Positions 1 to 12,027 are shown, counted from the stretch's first letter. The stretch: DNA of 64,000 nt from Corydoras sp. C115 (GCA_019802505.1 JAFMOC010000007.1:7450501-7514500), one strand, 5' to 3'. The notes: generated by a model from the sequence alone, not told the origin. Numbers and translations: made by a program.

Positions 1-1783
1 GGTCATCTGACTGACACAGAAGGCCATTTGCAATTGATTACAAATGCAATGACAAAACCTGAGCACTGTCATAGACCGCTGGATGATATTGACAGGTATG
101 ATATGCCATATCCACCACGCCTGGGCATTATAGATGATGCACTGTGACTCAAGAATCATCCATCATGCAAGATTTAATCAATGCTCATTTCCATGCCCTC
201 ATTATTCATTTTTCTTTTTCTTTTAGTTATCTGCCTCATGGTGCTTTAGCTAAAGTAGCCTATAGGGTCTGTTCAAACCCTTGCTTATTCCATTACACTA
301 TTATAGCCTTTACCTGGTGACCTGTATACTCCAAATCAGAGTGTCTTCATTAAGCTGATGCCATTAAAAGACAATATTTGCTTCCAGCCTTAAAAAATGA
401 ACCAGATCAAATTAATTTTCTGGAGCTTTCCCTCGACTACAAGCAATGTTTTGCCTGTCGAGAAATTATTGCATGTGTATGGACTGTTGCACCGACGAGG
501 ACCTTTATAACCTCTCTCACTGCACGGGTGCTGTAATAAGCCTCTCACTTTCAACAAGAAGCCTATTGTCACTGGAGAGCTGATTTGCATAGCAAATTTC
601 CATCTAAAAATGAACCCATACAAAAAGAAATTAGGACGAGGGGAATACCAATGGCACACCAGAATTAATGACCTGGGTCAAAGCATTGGCCCTAGATATT
701 GTTGATATTTTTAGATGCTGTATAAATACACATATGCTTCATCTGCACAAGACAAAATTCCAACCATGAGGAGAAAAACAGTAATTACTTAGTAATAGAA
801 TCTGGCAGTTTTCTCATTTACTGTGTTCAGTTATTTTTAACCACCTAGGGAAGTGCTGTTAGTTTGTAGTCTTTCATTTTTTTTCATCTCTTTTCTGTTT
901 GCTAGATGGCTTTGTGCCAGCATGAGCTTGACTGGCATGTTTATTCCTCTCAGTTGTAATCCCGGTGGTATGAAGCGCACTCAAACAGCTGGATTAGCAT
1001 TGTAGCTGTGAATGCTCTTCTTTTTAATTGAGACTGAATTGTTTGACGTTTTCTGTCCACAAAACATGACAGAAACTTAACACAGTAGACAGTAGCGTGT
1101 TACAAGAGCAAGCTGTTTTTGCACTTTGTAGTCAGCAATCCTTTACTGAAGAGATGAATTAAGTGTAATTTGAACTCACAACACTATAGCATACACAACA
1201 CTATAGCAGACCTTTCTTCCTATCAGGCAAGCCATGTCTTTGATTGATTTTTTTGTTGTTGTAATCTGCTAATATAAAGTTCCAATCCATGTTTGGACAA
1301 ACCTCCATTTTGCTTCAGTCTTTTCCATTTTATCAGTTTCACTTTCCGTAAAGATGGACTTTGTAGTTCTACAATTCCAGACCGTAGTACATCTGTTGGT
1401 AGACTACAGTACATACTGTGTTAGTCCCCTTAACTCTGTTTTCTAATGGTCACCACAAATCAGGTATTATTTGGTTGGTGCATTATTGCTATCCCAGCAG
1501 TGTTACTGAGATGTTTAAATGAAACTTGCCTCACCAAACTCAAATTAAACCTGTTCCGTGAAGGCCCTGACCAATAAAGAACAGAGAACCAACAGGGGGC
1601 GAACAAAAAAGAAAACAGATGGACTACAGTCTGTAATTGTAAAACTACAAAGTCCATTTGTATGGTAAGTGGAAAATATAGACAATGGAACAAGAAGGAG
1701 CTGTGTTCAATTATTTGACTGTACTGTGTATATGTGAAAATGATCAGTACAATTGATATTGTTTTTCTTTGTTAATGTGTTAG
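1..1783 (+). other. prkn: prkn intron 2, 3' end (upstream of exon 3)
   Basis: Non-coding sequence leading to the exon 3 acceptor at 1781-1783. It contains one inverted-repeat element (1340-1671). I see nothing else that I can name. The start of this intron and exons 1-2 lie outside the window. Confidence 0.75.
1340..1671. mobile_element. Short DNA transposon (MITE) with about 55-bp inverted ends, copy 1
   Basis: The left end (CACTTTCCGTAAAGATGGAC, continuing through ATCTGTT) and the right end (GTCCATTTGTATGGTAAGTG, read backwards) are imperfect inverted repeats. The internal part contains GGTTGGTGCATTATTGCTAT and CCAGCAGTGTTACTGAG, shared with the copy at 60849-61215. There is no coding capacity, so this is a non-autonomous element. 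The superfamily is not assigned. No clear target duplication was identified. Confidence 0.8.
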
Positions 1784-2000
1784 GGCTGTGATTTGCCAGA
1801 GCAAAGCACAGTTCATGTGGTACTTCCTCCAACTGGTCCAACTCGCCGGTCTGAACTTGTGATGCAACATAGACTAAGCAGAGGAGTAGAGAGCCTGACT
1901 CGACTAGACCTCAGCACCTCGCGATTACCCGCCACATCTACTGGCCTTGCAGTCATCTTGGAGAATGAGGACTCACTTGTACTACAAAATTCAGTGATAG
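1784..2000 (+). CDS. prkn: prkn (parkin) exon 3: end of Ubl domain and linker
   Basis: Parkin is a cytosolic RBR E3 ubiquitin ligase recruited to damaged mitochondria and switched on by PINK1. This exon follows a TAG acceptor and ends at a GTGTGT donor. It is 217 bp, starting in phase 0 and ending in phase 1, the same phases as human exon 3. It opens with GCDLPEQSTVHVV, the last strand of the ubiquitin-like domain. The Ser codon at 1805-1807 aligns with human Ser65, the PINK1 phosphosite, and the His of human 68 follows. After a variable stretch comes SLTRLDLSTSRLP then GLAVIL, matching the activating element that docks on RING0 after phosphorylation. The exon has 72 complete codons against 80 in human, so the disordered linker is 8 residues shorter. 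An apparent ORF continues past 2000, but that is intron. Confidence 0.93.
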
Positions 2001-2802
2001 GTGTGTACTTACAAGTCTTACATCTTTTAGTGTCTTATGGATTTAACACTGGTTTTATTAAGACTACTAAGATTTCTTGAGCTTCTTTTTTATTTAGAGT
2101 ACGAGTTTGTTGAACACCAGGTCCCATATTTTACATTTCAAGAGTTTTCATGTTCGTGTCCTTGAATTATGTGTTATTGTCCTATATATTATGTTATTTT
2201 AATGCTTATTTACCCTTCATGTTCCAATGATAGCAGAAATGCATTGTGTTCTCTGTATTTTATTTGTACAAAGACTGGGTATTGACTAGTACCTTTAAAC
2301 AAGGGGAACAAAATTGCAACAGAGGCTAGCAAGCAAGTCACTATAAGAATCCACCAAATTAATCTGTTGACATGCTCATGCTATTTTGCCAGTGTGACTT
2401 AGTTGGTTTTTCAAAGCATTATTCTGCCCTGTTTTGTGCATTTCAGTAAGTGAATGGTGTTCTGAGATATAGCACACAGTAATGTTTTTTTATGCGACAC
2501 TTTCACTATTATAGAGCTGGATGCTTTTAGAACCTGTCCTATGTTTGTCCTTCCATCCCCTCGGTGACTTATCAGCCCTTCCACAGTGAGTTACTCCGCC
2601 CAGTTCCATGATCTATGTTATCCCTGCTCTGTCCTCACTTAAAAGCATTAGCATAATGGTGTGCCTGCACAAAAAAAAAATCATAAATTAGGCAGAATGC
2701 TTTATAAAACTCCACTCCACTGGATTTATTGAGAATCGTGTCATGGTACAGCATCCCTCTCTTCCATCCAAGGCTTTTAACTCTAATGAAAATGCTGTGG
2801 CC

Positions 2803-2865
<63 letters not shown>

Positions 2866-3424
2866 ACGCGCTTGTGTGTGTCTGTGTGTGTGTGTGCGTG
2901 CGCGCGCTTGTGTGTGTGTGTGTGTGTATGCGTGTGCACGTCTCTGTATGTGTGTATGTGTGTGCGCGTGCGTGTGTGTATTTATGAATTTCACAAGGCT
3001 TGGACTAACAGACAGGACATGTCCTCTATTTCATTTACCATAAAGTAAAGTCTACTTTGGTTTTCTTCTAGCTAATTGGATCTGCAGTTTCCTTGTCCTT
3101 GGCTTGTGTCTGTCTCTACTCCCTGATGTACCTTGTCCTTGTCTTGAGTGTCACTACTTAGCAATGATTCGCCCCCCACTCCAAACTCATAATGGCTTCC
3201 ACAGACAGCAGCACAAAGCAAAAGCAATCTCAAAATGGATCTGGACTTCAGAGAAGCACTTGTGGACTCAGACATGCCAGACGTGCTACTCTTCGTGTCT
3301 ATTTTGCCTTTGTGGAACTTGTTAGGCATTTAGTCGATCTATGTAGACACATTTAGCTTGAAAACATTGGGGAAAAATTCCTAAATCTGTACTAATTCAG
3401 ATTTATTTATGGTTATACCTACAG
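2001..3424 (+). other. prkn: prkn intron 3 (1424 bp)
   Basis: Runs from the GTGTGT donor to the CTACAG acceptor. It is very short next to its human counterpart, which is tens of kilobases. The only repeat recognised is the TG array at 2805-2979. Confidence 0.85.
2805..2979. repeat. (TG)n microsatellite, pure then interrupted
   Basis: Pure TG from about 2805 to 2864, then a mixed TG/CG purine-pyrimidine alternating tract to about 2979. The open frames across it on both strands are artefacts of the repeat. Confidence 0.97.
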
Positions 3425-3543
3425 AGTCCAGACCCCACAGCACTTTTTATGTGTATTGTAAGACTGTGTGTAAGGCAATCCAGCCTGGAAAACTACGTGT
3501 TCGCTGCCAAACCTGCGGACAAGGAACCCTTACACTTAGTCGG
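3425..3543 (+). CDS. prkn: prkn exon 4: first half of RING0
   Basis: The exon is 119 bp, from a CTACAG acceptor to a GTATGT donor, entering in phase 1 and leaving in phase 0. It reads ESRPHSTFYVYCKTVCKAIQ and then PGKLRVRCQTCGQGTLTLSR. The four cysteines (YCKTVC and RCQTC) align with human zinc ligands C150, C154, C166 and C169 of RING0. The Lys and Arg of PGKLR align with human K161 and R163, which contact the phosphorylated Ubl in active parkin. A second AG at 3439-3440 was considered as acceptor but gives the wrong frame. Human exon 4 is 122 bp, so this copy is one codon shorter, near the exon start. Confidence 0.94.
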
Positions 3544-4764
3544 GTATGTATTAAAATCTGAAAACGTTGTTAAAAGTGTTAAAATTTATATATTTGTTTA
3601 CTTTAGAGCTTAAACAAAAGCTCAATATGTAGGGTATTATAATTGTTTATTAAAATATAATAACATTTAATTTTTAAATTGATAAAGGGTAAAGATAAAG
3701 GGTGTATAACCTGTAACATTTATGAAGATAAACTAAAGAAAAATAGTGCCCCTCAATACATACTCCCATACTCCACATGCACAACCCCAACTGTTTTAAT
3801 GACTGTGAATTCTATTTGTGCTTCCTTTGAAAACATACTTAAGAAATGTCAGAGCAAGGGTTAGCGTAAAGGTTATATAAGAAGAAATATATATGAAGCA
3901 CTTGCATTTGCAGCATAATGCATTATAATGTAATGCATTCATATTAGTTGTATAGTGTTTTGAGGCTTGTAGATAAATATTATTCCACTATTAACATAAT
4001 AACTGAATACATATACCCTATAGCCCTTCACCTTATAAATGTAGGTAAATGCCTGTCACAAAAATAGGCAAAAATATTTTTATTGCCCTGAATTAAAATT
4101 AAATTGCAAGTCACGTCTCCAGGTAATTTAATATAGTTCAATTAGTTGTACTGTGATATGAGATTTTGCAGTAAACACATTCAAATAGCTAACACCAACA
4201 ATCACAATACTGTCTTTTGAAAGCAGCACATAATATTTTATATATTATTGAAATTCTGCATTTAGTTTTGCATTTATTATTTTCATTATTGGTCAAAAAA
4301 ACCCCACTTGTAATCCTCTACATTTCAGATTGATATCAGAATATCCACACATGGTGCATATTTTCTACATACTATGCATCTCTAATTGTAGATCAGAACA
4401 TTCAGTGTTCAATCCGCTTGGATAAATCACTTAACACACATTACAAGCTTTGATCTAATTTCAAACATTTTTTTACTCATAATTATATTCATTTATTTAA
4501 GTAACAAAGGAATACCCGTAATTGTTTTCAAATTGTGTTAGCAACAGTTATCATTAGAACAGATATCACGCTGTAAATAAGTTCAATAAAACAACAGTAA
4601 TTAAATTATCCTGCTTTATACAGATTATAACATCAATTACAATATTTATTTTTAATTCCAGAATAAAAAACAACAGTATGATAATTGACAGCAATCCTAT
4701 GTGTAAATGCATAATCAGGTAACTATTACACTAATTTATCTTCATAGACAGTTGTATAGTATAC

Positions 4765-5113
4765 ATTCATTCATTATCTTCCGCTTTATCCTATATTTGG
4801 GTCGCGGTGGGGTTCCCCATGCCCATCCAGGGGAAAGTTTCGGGCGCTGGGCAGATACACCCAGGACAGGGCACCAATCTATCGCTGGGCACACACTCAC
4901 TCACACAGACACGCACGCATACACACTCTACATGGGGCAATTTGGAGAACTCAATTAACCATGTTTTTGGACTGTGGGAGGAAACCGGAGAACCCGGAGG
5001 AAACCTACGCAGACACGGGGAGAACATGGAAACTCCACTCAGATGGGGATTCGAACCGGGAATCACCAGTGCTGAGAGGCAAACGTGCTAATCACTAAGC
5101 CACCATGCCGCCC
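4765..5113 (-). mobile_element. V-SINE (tRNA-derived SINE), full-length, copy A
   Basis: Read on the minus strand it starts with a tRNA-like head: A box around TGGCTTAGTGATTAGCACG and B box GGTTCGAATCCC. It continues with the V-SINE core (GAGTTTCCATGTTCTCCCCG and CCGGTTTCCTCCCACAGTCC) and ends in a GAATGAATG tail. The 10-bp direct repeat ATAGTATACA lies at 4755-4764 and 5114-5123, a perfect target-site duplication. SINEs of this type are mobilised by a partner LINE. The several long open frames within the repeat recur at the other copies and are not genes. Confidence 0.92.
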
Positions 5114-5376
5114 ATAGTATACACGATTGCATTAATATATTGAAATAGTAATATTGTTTTAAATGGGAAGGAAGAAACGAGAGCGACAGGGAGAGAGGAA
5201 AAGATAGAGAGTGTTTGTCCTGGCACCAAAATAATGATAGGAATTTCCTCTGATAGTCTAACTCTCTAAGTCTTTGTCTATTCCAAAAAAAATCTACGTA
5301 TATGTGAGCATACTGATCATCCACAGCATTATAACCACCTTTTAATTTTTACTCATTATCCGCTTACCATCCAGGT

Positions 5377-5560
5377 ACCCTTTGTAGGTTTACGATTACA
5401 GACTGTACTTGTCAGAGAATCACCACAAAGTTGGTAATATTATGTTTATGAATGTAGTGGATCAGCACTGCAGAAATACTGACATGATGTGTTACTATAG
5501 ATACTGACATGCGGTGTGTTACTATAGATCGACCATGTACAAGCACATTAGACTCAGCAT
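5377..5560. mobile_element. Decayed piece of the 1340-1671 MITE family
   Basis: Contains a TTTGTAGGTTTACGATTACA stretch with AGACTGTA, matching the family's terminal repeat, followed by CAGCACTGCAGAAATACTGA-like sequence that resembles the family's interior in inverted order. Boundaries are approximate. Confidence 0.4.
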
Positions 5561-6114
5561 TATTCCTGAAGTTTTTAAAGCAATCTCAAACTTTGTACTG
5601 TGAATAGTCCACCTGACTTACTTATAAACATTAATGAGCTGCTTCACTGATCTTCCGAAATACCTTCTGTCCGAACATTAATAAGCTGGCTCTCTGATGT
5701 CCCAGAAACCTTCTGTTGATCAGTTTCAGCAATTAGAATATATCTGACATTTAGTTCCTTAAGTGGCACTAAATTTTCTTTTAAGATTATGGCTGTAGGA
5801 GTATAAGGAGACAGGTTATCATGGTAACGAATGACCCTTTTTGGAGTCTCAAAGTACTCTTTGGATTCATATTTTAACAAGAATACCGGTTGCATGAAGT
5901 TACCCTCTTAAAATGAATAGAAGTTGAATTTGAGTCAGCAGGGTTTAATTTACCCTAACTCCAGGATTGTTTTAGCTCTACTTCGCACCTAGTTGTGAGT
6001 TTTTAAGAAATATGTATTTTTTTTATTGTAATAATTAGATAACGTTAAAATGCCTGTTGCTAATCTTTATGTGTGTGCTTGTCTACTAATAATGATGTTG
6101 ATAGCATAGGGATG

Positions 6115-6475
6115 AATGGCTGGCAGATGAGTTATGCAGTGGCAGGCACTCTCTTGAGCAAGATTTAACATTCAAATGAACAACATGGCAGTGGGTCCTG
6201 ATGAAATTCCTTTGCATACCCCAAAAATATCTTACAAATTCTTCCCAAGCCAATTAGAATGACCACCCTGTAGCCGTCACATCAGAAATAATGAAGTGTT
6301 TTGAGAGGCTTATGAAGGACTACATCTGCTCCTCTAGGCCTCCTTCAGGTTGCCTGTTGCTCCAACCACTCCACTGATGATGCCTACCCTTTTGTACTGC
6401 ACAGTGCTTTAGTCTTGGTTTAGTCTGCTGATTGACTACAATTCACTGTAGTCTCTGGTTATTCATCAGCAAGGT
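6115..6475 (+). mobile_element. LINE fragment (L2/Rex1-like reverse transcriptase)
   Basis: In shifting frames the + strand encodes pieces recognisable from fish L2/Rex-type reverse transcriptases: MAVGPDEIP, then PVAVTSEIMKCFERLMK (usually PVALTSxxMKCFERLV), and later IDYNS (usually IDYSSAFN). Frames are broken by small deletions, so this is a dead fragment. The clade is from memory of the motifs and is tentative. Confidence 0.6.
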
Positions 6476-6834
6476 TTTGTATTATAGACTGCATAGCTCT
6501 ATTTTTTTTTAATGAATTACTACATGTATAAGGAGGCCAGCATTATTTACACATCTATCCCAAAGTGTTGGGCTCCCAAATATTTGTGGTTGGGAATAGC
6601 TTTAACTTCATCATGAAGTTAATAACCACTAAAATCAATAAAGAAACCTTGCTGAAGCAGGTACAGTTAATTACATTTTCTGTAATTGACATTTGCAAAA
6701 CACAGCAAAGGAGCAAAAACTCCTTTAGAAAAAGCCTTGGTTATTTCTTTATTACCTCACAGCACTTAAGAATTTCCCTTATAAAAAAAGATCCTATCTG
6801 AAGATCTGTTTCTGATCTGTTGTTAGAATTGTTC

Positions 6835-7065
6835 TACACAGTACCATAAGGTCCTGCAGAGTGCTCCACAGGGAGGATTCTTACTCCCCTCCAGGACTTA
6901 TACACCAGATGGTGCAGCCACCAGAGCCAGGAAAATTATGACAAACCCCTATCAACCATGGTATGGACTCTTTCAGTATCAAGGGTCAGACAGACCCCTT
7001 CAGTACCTTAAGGCTAATACTGAGAGGAATGTTAAATGCAGCCGTTTCTACACTGTAAACTAAAG
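6835..7065 (+). mobile_element. LINE fragment, 3' coding end (same type as 6115-6475)
   Basis: The + strand preserves the C-terminal pattern of the same LINE type: GGATTCTTACTCCCCTCCAG with GACTTATACACC (usually ILPPLQDLYTSR), followed by the CARKI.TNP-type stretch and a TTTCTACA segment corresponding to SFFP. About 350 bp of the element are missing or unrecognisable between the two fragments. Confidence 0.5.
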
Positions 7066-7382
7066 AAATGTGTGTTGCTGGACCTGTAAAACAGACAATT
7101 ATCCATTATTCGATTTGTGGGTTCTGTATCCTGCTGTATGTATATATACTGTAGTAGCTATTGAAACAAAGTTTATTTTACACTTAGGTAATCCATTGTT
7201 TTACCATGTTCTTTCTTATCAATGCTGATTTCTCATATGTCAGTGTTTTCTATCTCTGGTGCTGTGTTTAAAAACTGAGCAAAAAAACTAAAAAGTTGAA
7301 ATGTGAATCTATATAGTAGAACTGGTAAAAAAAGAGGTGAACCCATACATTTTTACACCAATTTAGAATTTTTCAGCTCAAC

Positions 7383-7515
7383 TTAATGTATAAATGGATT
7401 TTCTAGTTCTACAATTACTGACTGCATTCCATCTGTTTCTCTACATAATTTGTTACTCCTCTTTACTCCAATTCCTGTTCTTCAATGGTGTGTGTGTGTG
7501 TGTGTGTGTGTGTGT
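7383..7515 (+). mobile_element. MITE 5' half (1340-1671 family) running into a (GT)n array
   Basis: ATAAATGGATTTTCTAGTTC and TCTACATAATTTGTTACTCC match the left end and the following interior of the family in the same order. The match stops at TTCTTCAATGG, where a (GT)n tract (about 7487-7515) replaces the expected GGTCAGGA. Only the left part of the element remains. Confidence 0.6.
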
Positions 7516-7639
7516 TCATTTGCTATTAATCTTTATACTTATCTGTGTACCTCTCTGTCTATCTCTTTATCTCTTACTCTCTCTCTCTTGCTCTCTCAAA
7601 TGAAGTTGAGTTCCATGGAGTTCCACAAAAGCTGAGTTG

Positions 7640-7785
7640 AGTTTTGACAATGTTGAAAGCAAACGCCTGTCCAAAATACAGGGATATGTACTTAATTATA
7701 TAATTATATATTGTTATAATTACCCTACTAAAACCATTAATTAAGAGGTCCATCCCATTACTTTTGTCCATATAGTGTTTGTCTT
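7640..7785. mobile_element. Terminal fragment of a Tc1/mariner-type element
   Basis: Ends with CATTACTTTTGTCCATATAG and TGT, the usual inverted-repeat end of a common fish Tc1/mariner element. No transposase is recognisable. Confidence 0.4.
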
Positions 7786-8974
7786 GTTGTCTCCAAAAAC
7801 AACAAGAGTTATATGTTTAAAATCACTCATCTGATATTCCAAAAGAAGCTCCATCTTTTGCATGTGGGCTTTTTTCCCATTGCACAATATCGTGATGCTC
7901 ACTGGAAAGCCTTAACTAACAAGTTGCTAAGCTGCACCTGCTTTTCTTCCTGCTTTGGGTGGTCTTTGGCATTAGAGACTGTTTGTCCACTGTCCATGAG
8001 CCAGTATTGCTTGAGTCCTGTGCCAATCGTGTGCTGAAGCAGGCTGTGAGGATCCTCTTAACCATGTTTGCTGCCAGCACTGCCTTCCTTACTGCATCTC
8101 CAGAAATGTTGCTTGCAACACGGGATAAAAGGAGCTAAGATTGAAGCCTTGAGTTTTGCTTTACCCAGTTTCTGCTTGACAGATTAAAGAAAGTATATTA
8201 CTTTATTGTCTCGAGCCGTTGTCATCTGTAATTTAGGTGAAATTTATGCCAGAATATAGGCGCATTAAGCTTGTGTTTTGTTTTTCCGTTAGCAAATGCT
8301 TTTAACAATAATGCCCAAATAATCCATATTTTCAGTTATTATAAATTTAGTTAGCAGTAAAACATGATCATTTGATTTCCTGGTATGGATTTGTATAAGG
8401 AACACACAGACAGACAAACAGACAAACACACATGAAATATAAAATCATGTAATAATTTTTAAGTATGTACAAGATCGTACCAGTGATAATGCATTATTAA
8501 AGCATATTTAGGTTATGGAATAATTGATCATTGCAGTCCCGTATGTAGTGTTGGATCTGAACTGCCCTGTGTGTGTGTGTGTGTGTGTGAGCGAGTGAGG
8601 GAGTTAATGCCTGTTGGTGGCAAAGCATTGTGCTCTCATTGACATAAAGTGCCTGTAATTGAGCGTATCGTGCACAAGACCTCAACCGACCAATAAAGAC
8701 ATGGCATTCTGGGAACTGCTGCATGAGACCAAATTCTCAGTTCAATCCTGGCTGTAAGACTCTTGCAGCTGGCTTTGGGACAGAATGCTGTTTGTCCAAC
8801 AGTAACCTAATTAAGACCTTGTGGGGTTATGGTGTTAATTCACCTCTGTCTAGAGAGAGTGAGAGAAAGCGGGAGACAGAGAGGAAGGGAGAGGCAGATG
8901 TGAACAATTGAAGAGGTGTGTTGCTGAATAATTCATAACCACTTTTCTCATTAATCATTCACATTCACAACATG

Positions 8975-8976
<2 letters not shown>

Positions 8977-9050
<74 letters not shown>

Positions 9051-9066
9051 ATGCGTGTGTGTGTTG
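8977..9066. repeat. (TG)n microsatellite
   Basis: About 35 TG units followed by a GCGCATGCG interruption and a short further TG run. Confidence 0.97.
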
Positions 9067-9774
9067 TGAGATGCTGCACCAGGGTTCTGCGTGACCTTTC
9101 CTTGTTGTCTCTTAGCAGGTGTCTTCGTGTAATCTCCAGGCTCCACTGCCACACCAAACTGGATTCATTCCACCTTTATACCATCCCTCCATCCCTCCCT
9201 CTCTCTATCGTTCTATCTCTCCCCTGTCTGCTCTGGGTGGGCGTAATGATTTTCTTAACCTTTTCTCAGGCTTATTAAGGCTCCTGTCAGAATGTTTAAA
9301 TGCTTATGCTAATAGGGCCTGTCTTGGTCAGCCAGTGATTCATCCCAAAACAATTATAGATGGCGGAGCAGCTTAATCCTAAACATGACTATGACTGACA
9401 GAGGATGAGCAAATTTAGTAGGATAGTGCACGTGTTATGATTTTTCAGATGGACATTATTTGATTATGCCTTGGGAAATTGATAAATTTCTTTCAGTAAA
9501 TGGTCATTCTTTTATAACATAGTGTATTCATGCTGAACTTTTGCTTTTAATTAGCTGGAAGTATGTTTGAACACCCACTCAGCACCAGTGTGCAACATCT
9601 GTGGTCGATTTTGAAGGCAGTAAAAGCATCATTTTAACCACAGTGTTTAGAAGTTTAGAAATTTTCTTGATATTGATAATTGGCTCTTTGGTTGAAGATC
9701 ATGCTTAGGGCACTCAAAAACCAGTGCTTTACAGTGTGCAAACGTAGCACCTGTTACTGGCTGTATAGTTGTTC

Positions 9775-10171
9775 TTGCCTGATGTCTGATGAAACTCTAC
9801 ACACTTAACAAGATGCTTTAGTCTTCTTTTGTCTGCTGCCATTAGAGGTCCACAGTCACATCAACAATCTGCATGTCATTTCTTAACTCATATATAAACC
9901 TCCTCCCTGGCCTTCTTCTACTTCTTCTGCTCAAAAATTCCATCCTCAGCATCTCTCTGTAAATATGAACCTCATCCTTTACCACTTCATTCTTGCCTCT
10001 CTAACTTTATTAATACAACATTCTACCATCCCCATCATTAACTTATTCTTAATTTTGTCCATTTTTTCTTTCATTCCCAATGAGAATTGCAGTATCTCCA
10101 TCATTGCTATTTCCAGCTTCTTCTCTTGCCTTTTGAGTGCTTCACTTTTTTTTTTTACTTTGTCTTTTACA
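9775..10171 (-). mobile_element. Antisense RTE-type LINE remnant touching the exon 5 acceptor
   Basis: Read on the minus strand, the stretch encodes EALKRQEKKLEIAMMEILQF followed by SLGMKEKMDKIKNKL and KVREARMKW. These align residue by residue with the C-terminal part of the common fish RTE-type ORF (ALRKRQEAELEVAELKMLRF, SLGVTRMDRIRNE, KVREARLRWFGH). The nucleotide pattern (CCTCCCTGGCCTTCTTCTAC, CCATCCTCAGCATC) confirms it. The element is decayed and 5'-truncated. Its CT-rich complement merges into the polypyrimidine tract of the prkn intron 4 acceptor. Confidence 0.8.
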
Positions 10172-10172
10172 G

Positions 10173-10256
10173 GGACCTTCGTGTTGGGATGATGTTCTTC
10201 TTCCAAACAGGATTCATGGGGTATGCCAGTCACAAGACTGTGATGGCAGAGTGGCG
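10173..10256 (+). CDS. prkn: prkn exon 5: middle of RING0
   Basis: The exon is 84 bp, exactly the length of human exon 5, and phase 0 at both ends. The acceptor is TTTTACAG behind a T-rich tract and the donor is GTAAGT. It reads GPSCWDDVLLPNRIHGVCQS and then QDCDGRVA. GPSCWDDVL and PNR are parkin signatures. The pair spaced as CQSQDC aligns with human zinc ligands C196 and C201. The polypyrimidine tract upstream runs directly into an antisense RTE LINE remnant (see that entry). Confidence 0.95.
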
Positions 10257-11911
10257 GTAAGTGAAGGGGTGTAATGTTAATTTTAATCTCTCTATACAGT
10301 CACGAGGAAACTATATTTTCAGTACATATGTGGACTTGATTAAAGTTTAATTATTTGTAGCCATTTTTAATTAAAAAACTATATATATATATATAACAAA
10401 CATAAAATTCTGGTAAAATAGGCAATACCACCCAAACATTTCAATAGACTTATTGTAACATGAGACAAGAACGAGTCATTTAGGTCAGTGTCTTTAAGTC
10501 CTGATTTCCTGTCCTTCTTGCTGCTAAAACAGGTATTCCAATTAAATAGTGAATTAAATATTCTTTGTTGAGTTAAACCAGATGTGATAAATAAACACCT
10601 TCTAACAAACTAACTAACTAAATACTAATTAGGATTACAGTGGGCCTCTAGTACTTGGATTGAGAAGCACTACATTGGTAATGTATGAACATACATGAGG
10701 TAAGGTGCTCAACACAAAAGGTGATTCAAAATAGAGAATTAGAACTGACAGTAAACATTTATATGTTAACAATTGTAACATAATACTTTCTGAACCGATT
10801 CTGCACCCGCTTTCTTTTTGTTGCTCCTCTCACTCTTACTGAATTGTCTAGGACAGGAGACATCACTATTGGTTAATTCAAAATCATTTTCTTCTCATAA
10901 TTCCAAAAAACTTGATGTACTATGTTTTTGGGTAACACTTCAAATGAATTCATAATATTAGTCATAATGCTTTCTAAGTGCATTGATAAAGCATAATAAT
11001 GCATTTATTTTGATTAATAATATGTCCTGAGCTTTATAACATTATGACTTATGGCTTTATAACTCAAATTGTTGTAAAACATTATAATATAAAATTTGGA
11101 TTCTTTGGACTTTTAGATTATTACTTAATGCAGTATGATTTCACTTTACATAAAGTGTGTAAAGAGCCTTTATGATCTTTTATATGTCATTATGTGTTAA
11201 TCTTTATGCAGTTTCTGTCCTAGAACTAATAAATGACAATACTTTACCTAATGACTGTAAAGAGAGCTTATAAGCTTTCAAAAGCAGTTATTAGCACTTA
11301 TAAAGTCATGTTCAGGAGAGAAATCACAAATGTTACAAAAGTAAATGACACCTACAAAAAGTAAATTAACAGTTCATATACACATATTCCATTATGTCAT
11401 CCTTATGGCATATTCTTATAACCATTTTCAAGTATGGTTAAGAATATCTATTTACATTAATATAGGCTAATGGCAAGCTAACGCATAATGAATACTTAAT
11501 AAAGCTTTATGAATGTGTTTATTATGCATTACATAAACTGAATTCGTAGTGTTTCCTATAATTTTTAAATATAATTTCTCACAGATTAATCTGTAATCTA
11601 CAAGGAAGGTATCTGTTGTTATAACATCGTGAAACAAAATGCTTCTTATATGCAAGTAAGAGAGTGTTAGACATTTTTGAAAATATAAGCCCTAATAAAG
11701 CTGTTGATGGTGCTATAGGTGTGACTTGATGTTTAGGTACTGCAACTAAAATAGTGTTACGTGCGCTCTTGACTTGTACATTATGAGTAAGGTATTTTAG
11801 GTATTCAGTGTTTGTGTGTGTTTGTGCATATGTGTGTGCCTATATAAATGTACATGTTTCTTTTTTTGTAATATCATAATTTGTATACTATTCCAATTTT
11901 TGTTTGTGTAG
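10257..11911 (+). other. prkn: prkn intron 5 (1655 bp)
   Basis: AT-rich intron between exons 5 and 6, with a short (TA) run near 10381-10395. No transposon recognised. Confidence 0.85.
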
Positions 11912-12027
11912 GAGTTTTACTTAAAGTGTGCGACCCATCCCACCTGTGATGATGACACATCCGTGCCATTAGATCTGATCATGACAAACTTGCGGCATAT
12001 CCCCTGCATTGCCTGCACTGATGTTGT
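11912..12027 (+). CDS. prkn: prkn exon 6: end of RING0, start of RING1
   Basis: The exon is 116 bp, the same as human exon 6, entering in phase 0 and leaving in phase 2. It reads EFYLKCATHPTCDDDTSVPL and then DLIMTNLRHIPCIACTDV plus two bases of the next codon. KCATH carries the Cys and His that align with human C212 and H215, closing the RING0 zinc sites. CIAC supplies the first two RING1 ligands (human C238 and C241). The Lys before the Cys aligns with human K211. The donor is GT|GTGAGT at 12028. A GT two bases earlier (12026) is possible but would shift the frame into exon 7. Confidence 0.94.

Larger units (their letters stand above)
3544..10172 (+). other. prkn: prkn intron 4 (6.6 kb)
   Basis: Runs between exons 4 and 5. 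Contents recognised: a V-SINE (4765-5113), fragments of an inverted-repeat element (about 5377-5560 and 7383-7485), LINE scraps (6115-6475, 6835-7065), a Tc1/mariner end (about 7640-7785), TG arrays (7487-7515, 8572-8589, 8977-9066), and an antisense RTE remnant at the 3' end. The stretches 3544-4760, 7800-8560 and 8600-8970 show nothing I can name. Confidence 0.8.

Noticed and set aside
2635..3048. Open frames of His-Thr or Cys-Val repeats on both strands
   Set aside because: They are translations of the TG/CA microsatellite. The same applies at 8951-9278 and 54334-54843.
3440..3441. Alternative exon 4 acceptor (CCCCACAG)
   Set aside because: It joins exon 3 in the wrong frame for the conserved FYVYC segment.
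5644..5895. 83-codon minus-strand frame
   Set aside because: No recognised motif, no codon pattern or neighbour supporting a gene; a chance frame in intron 4.
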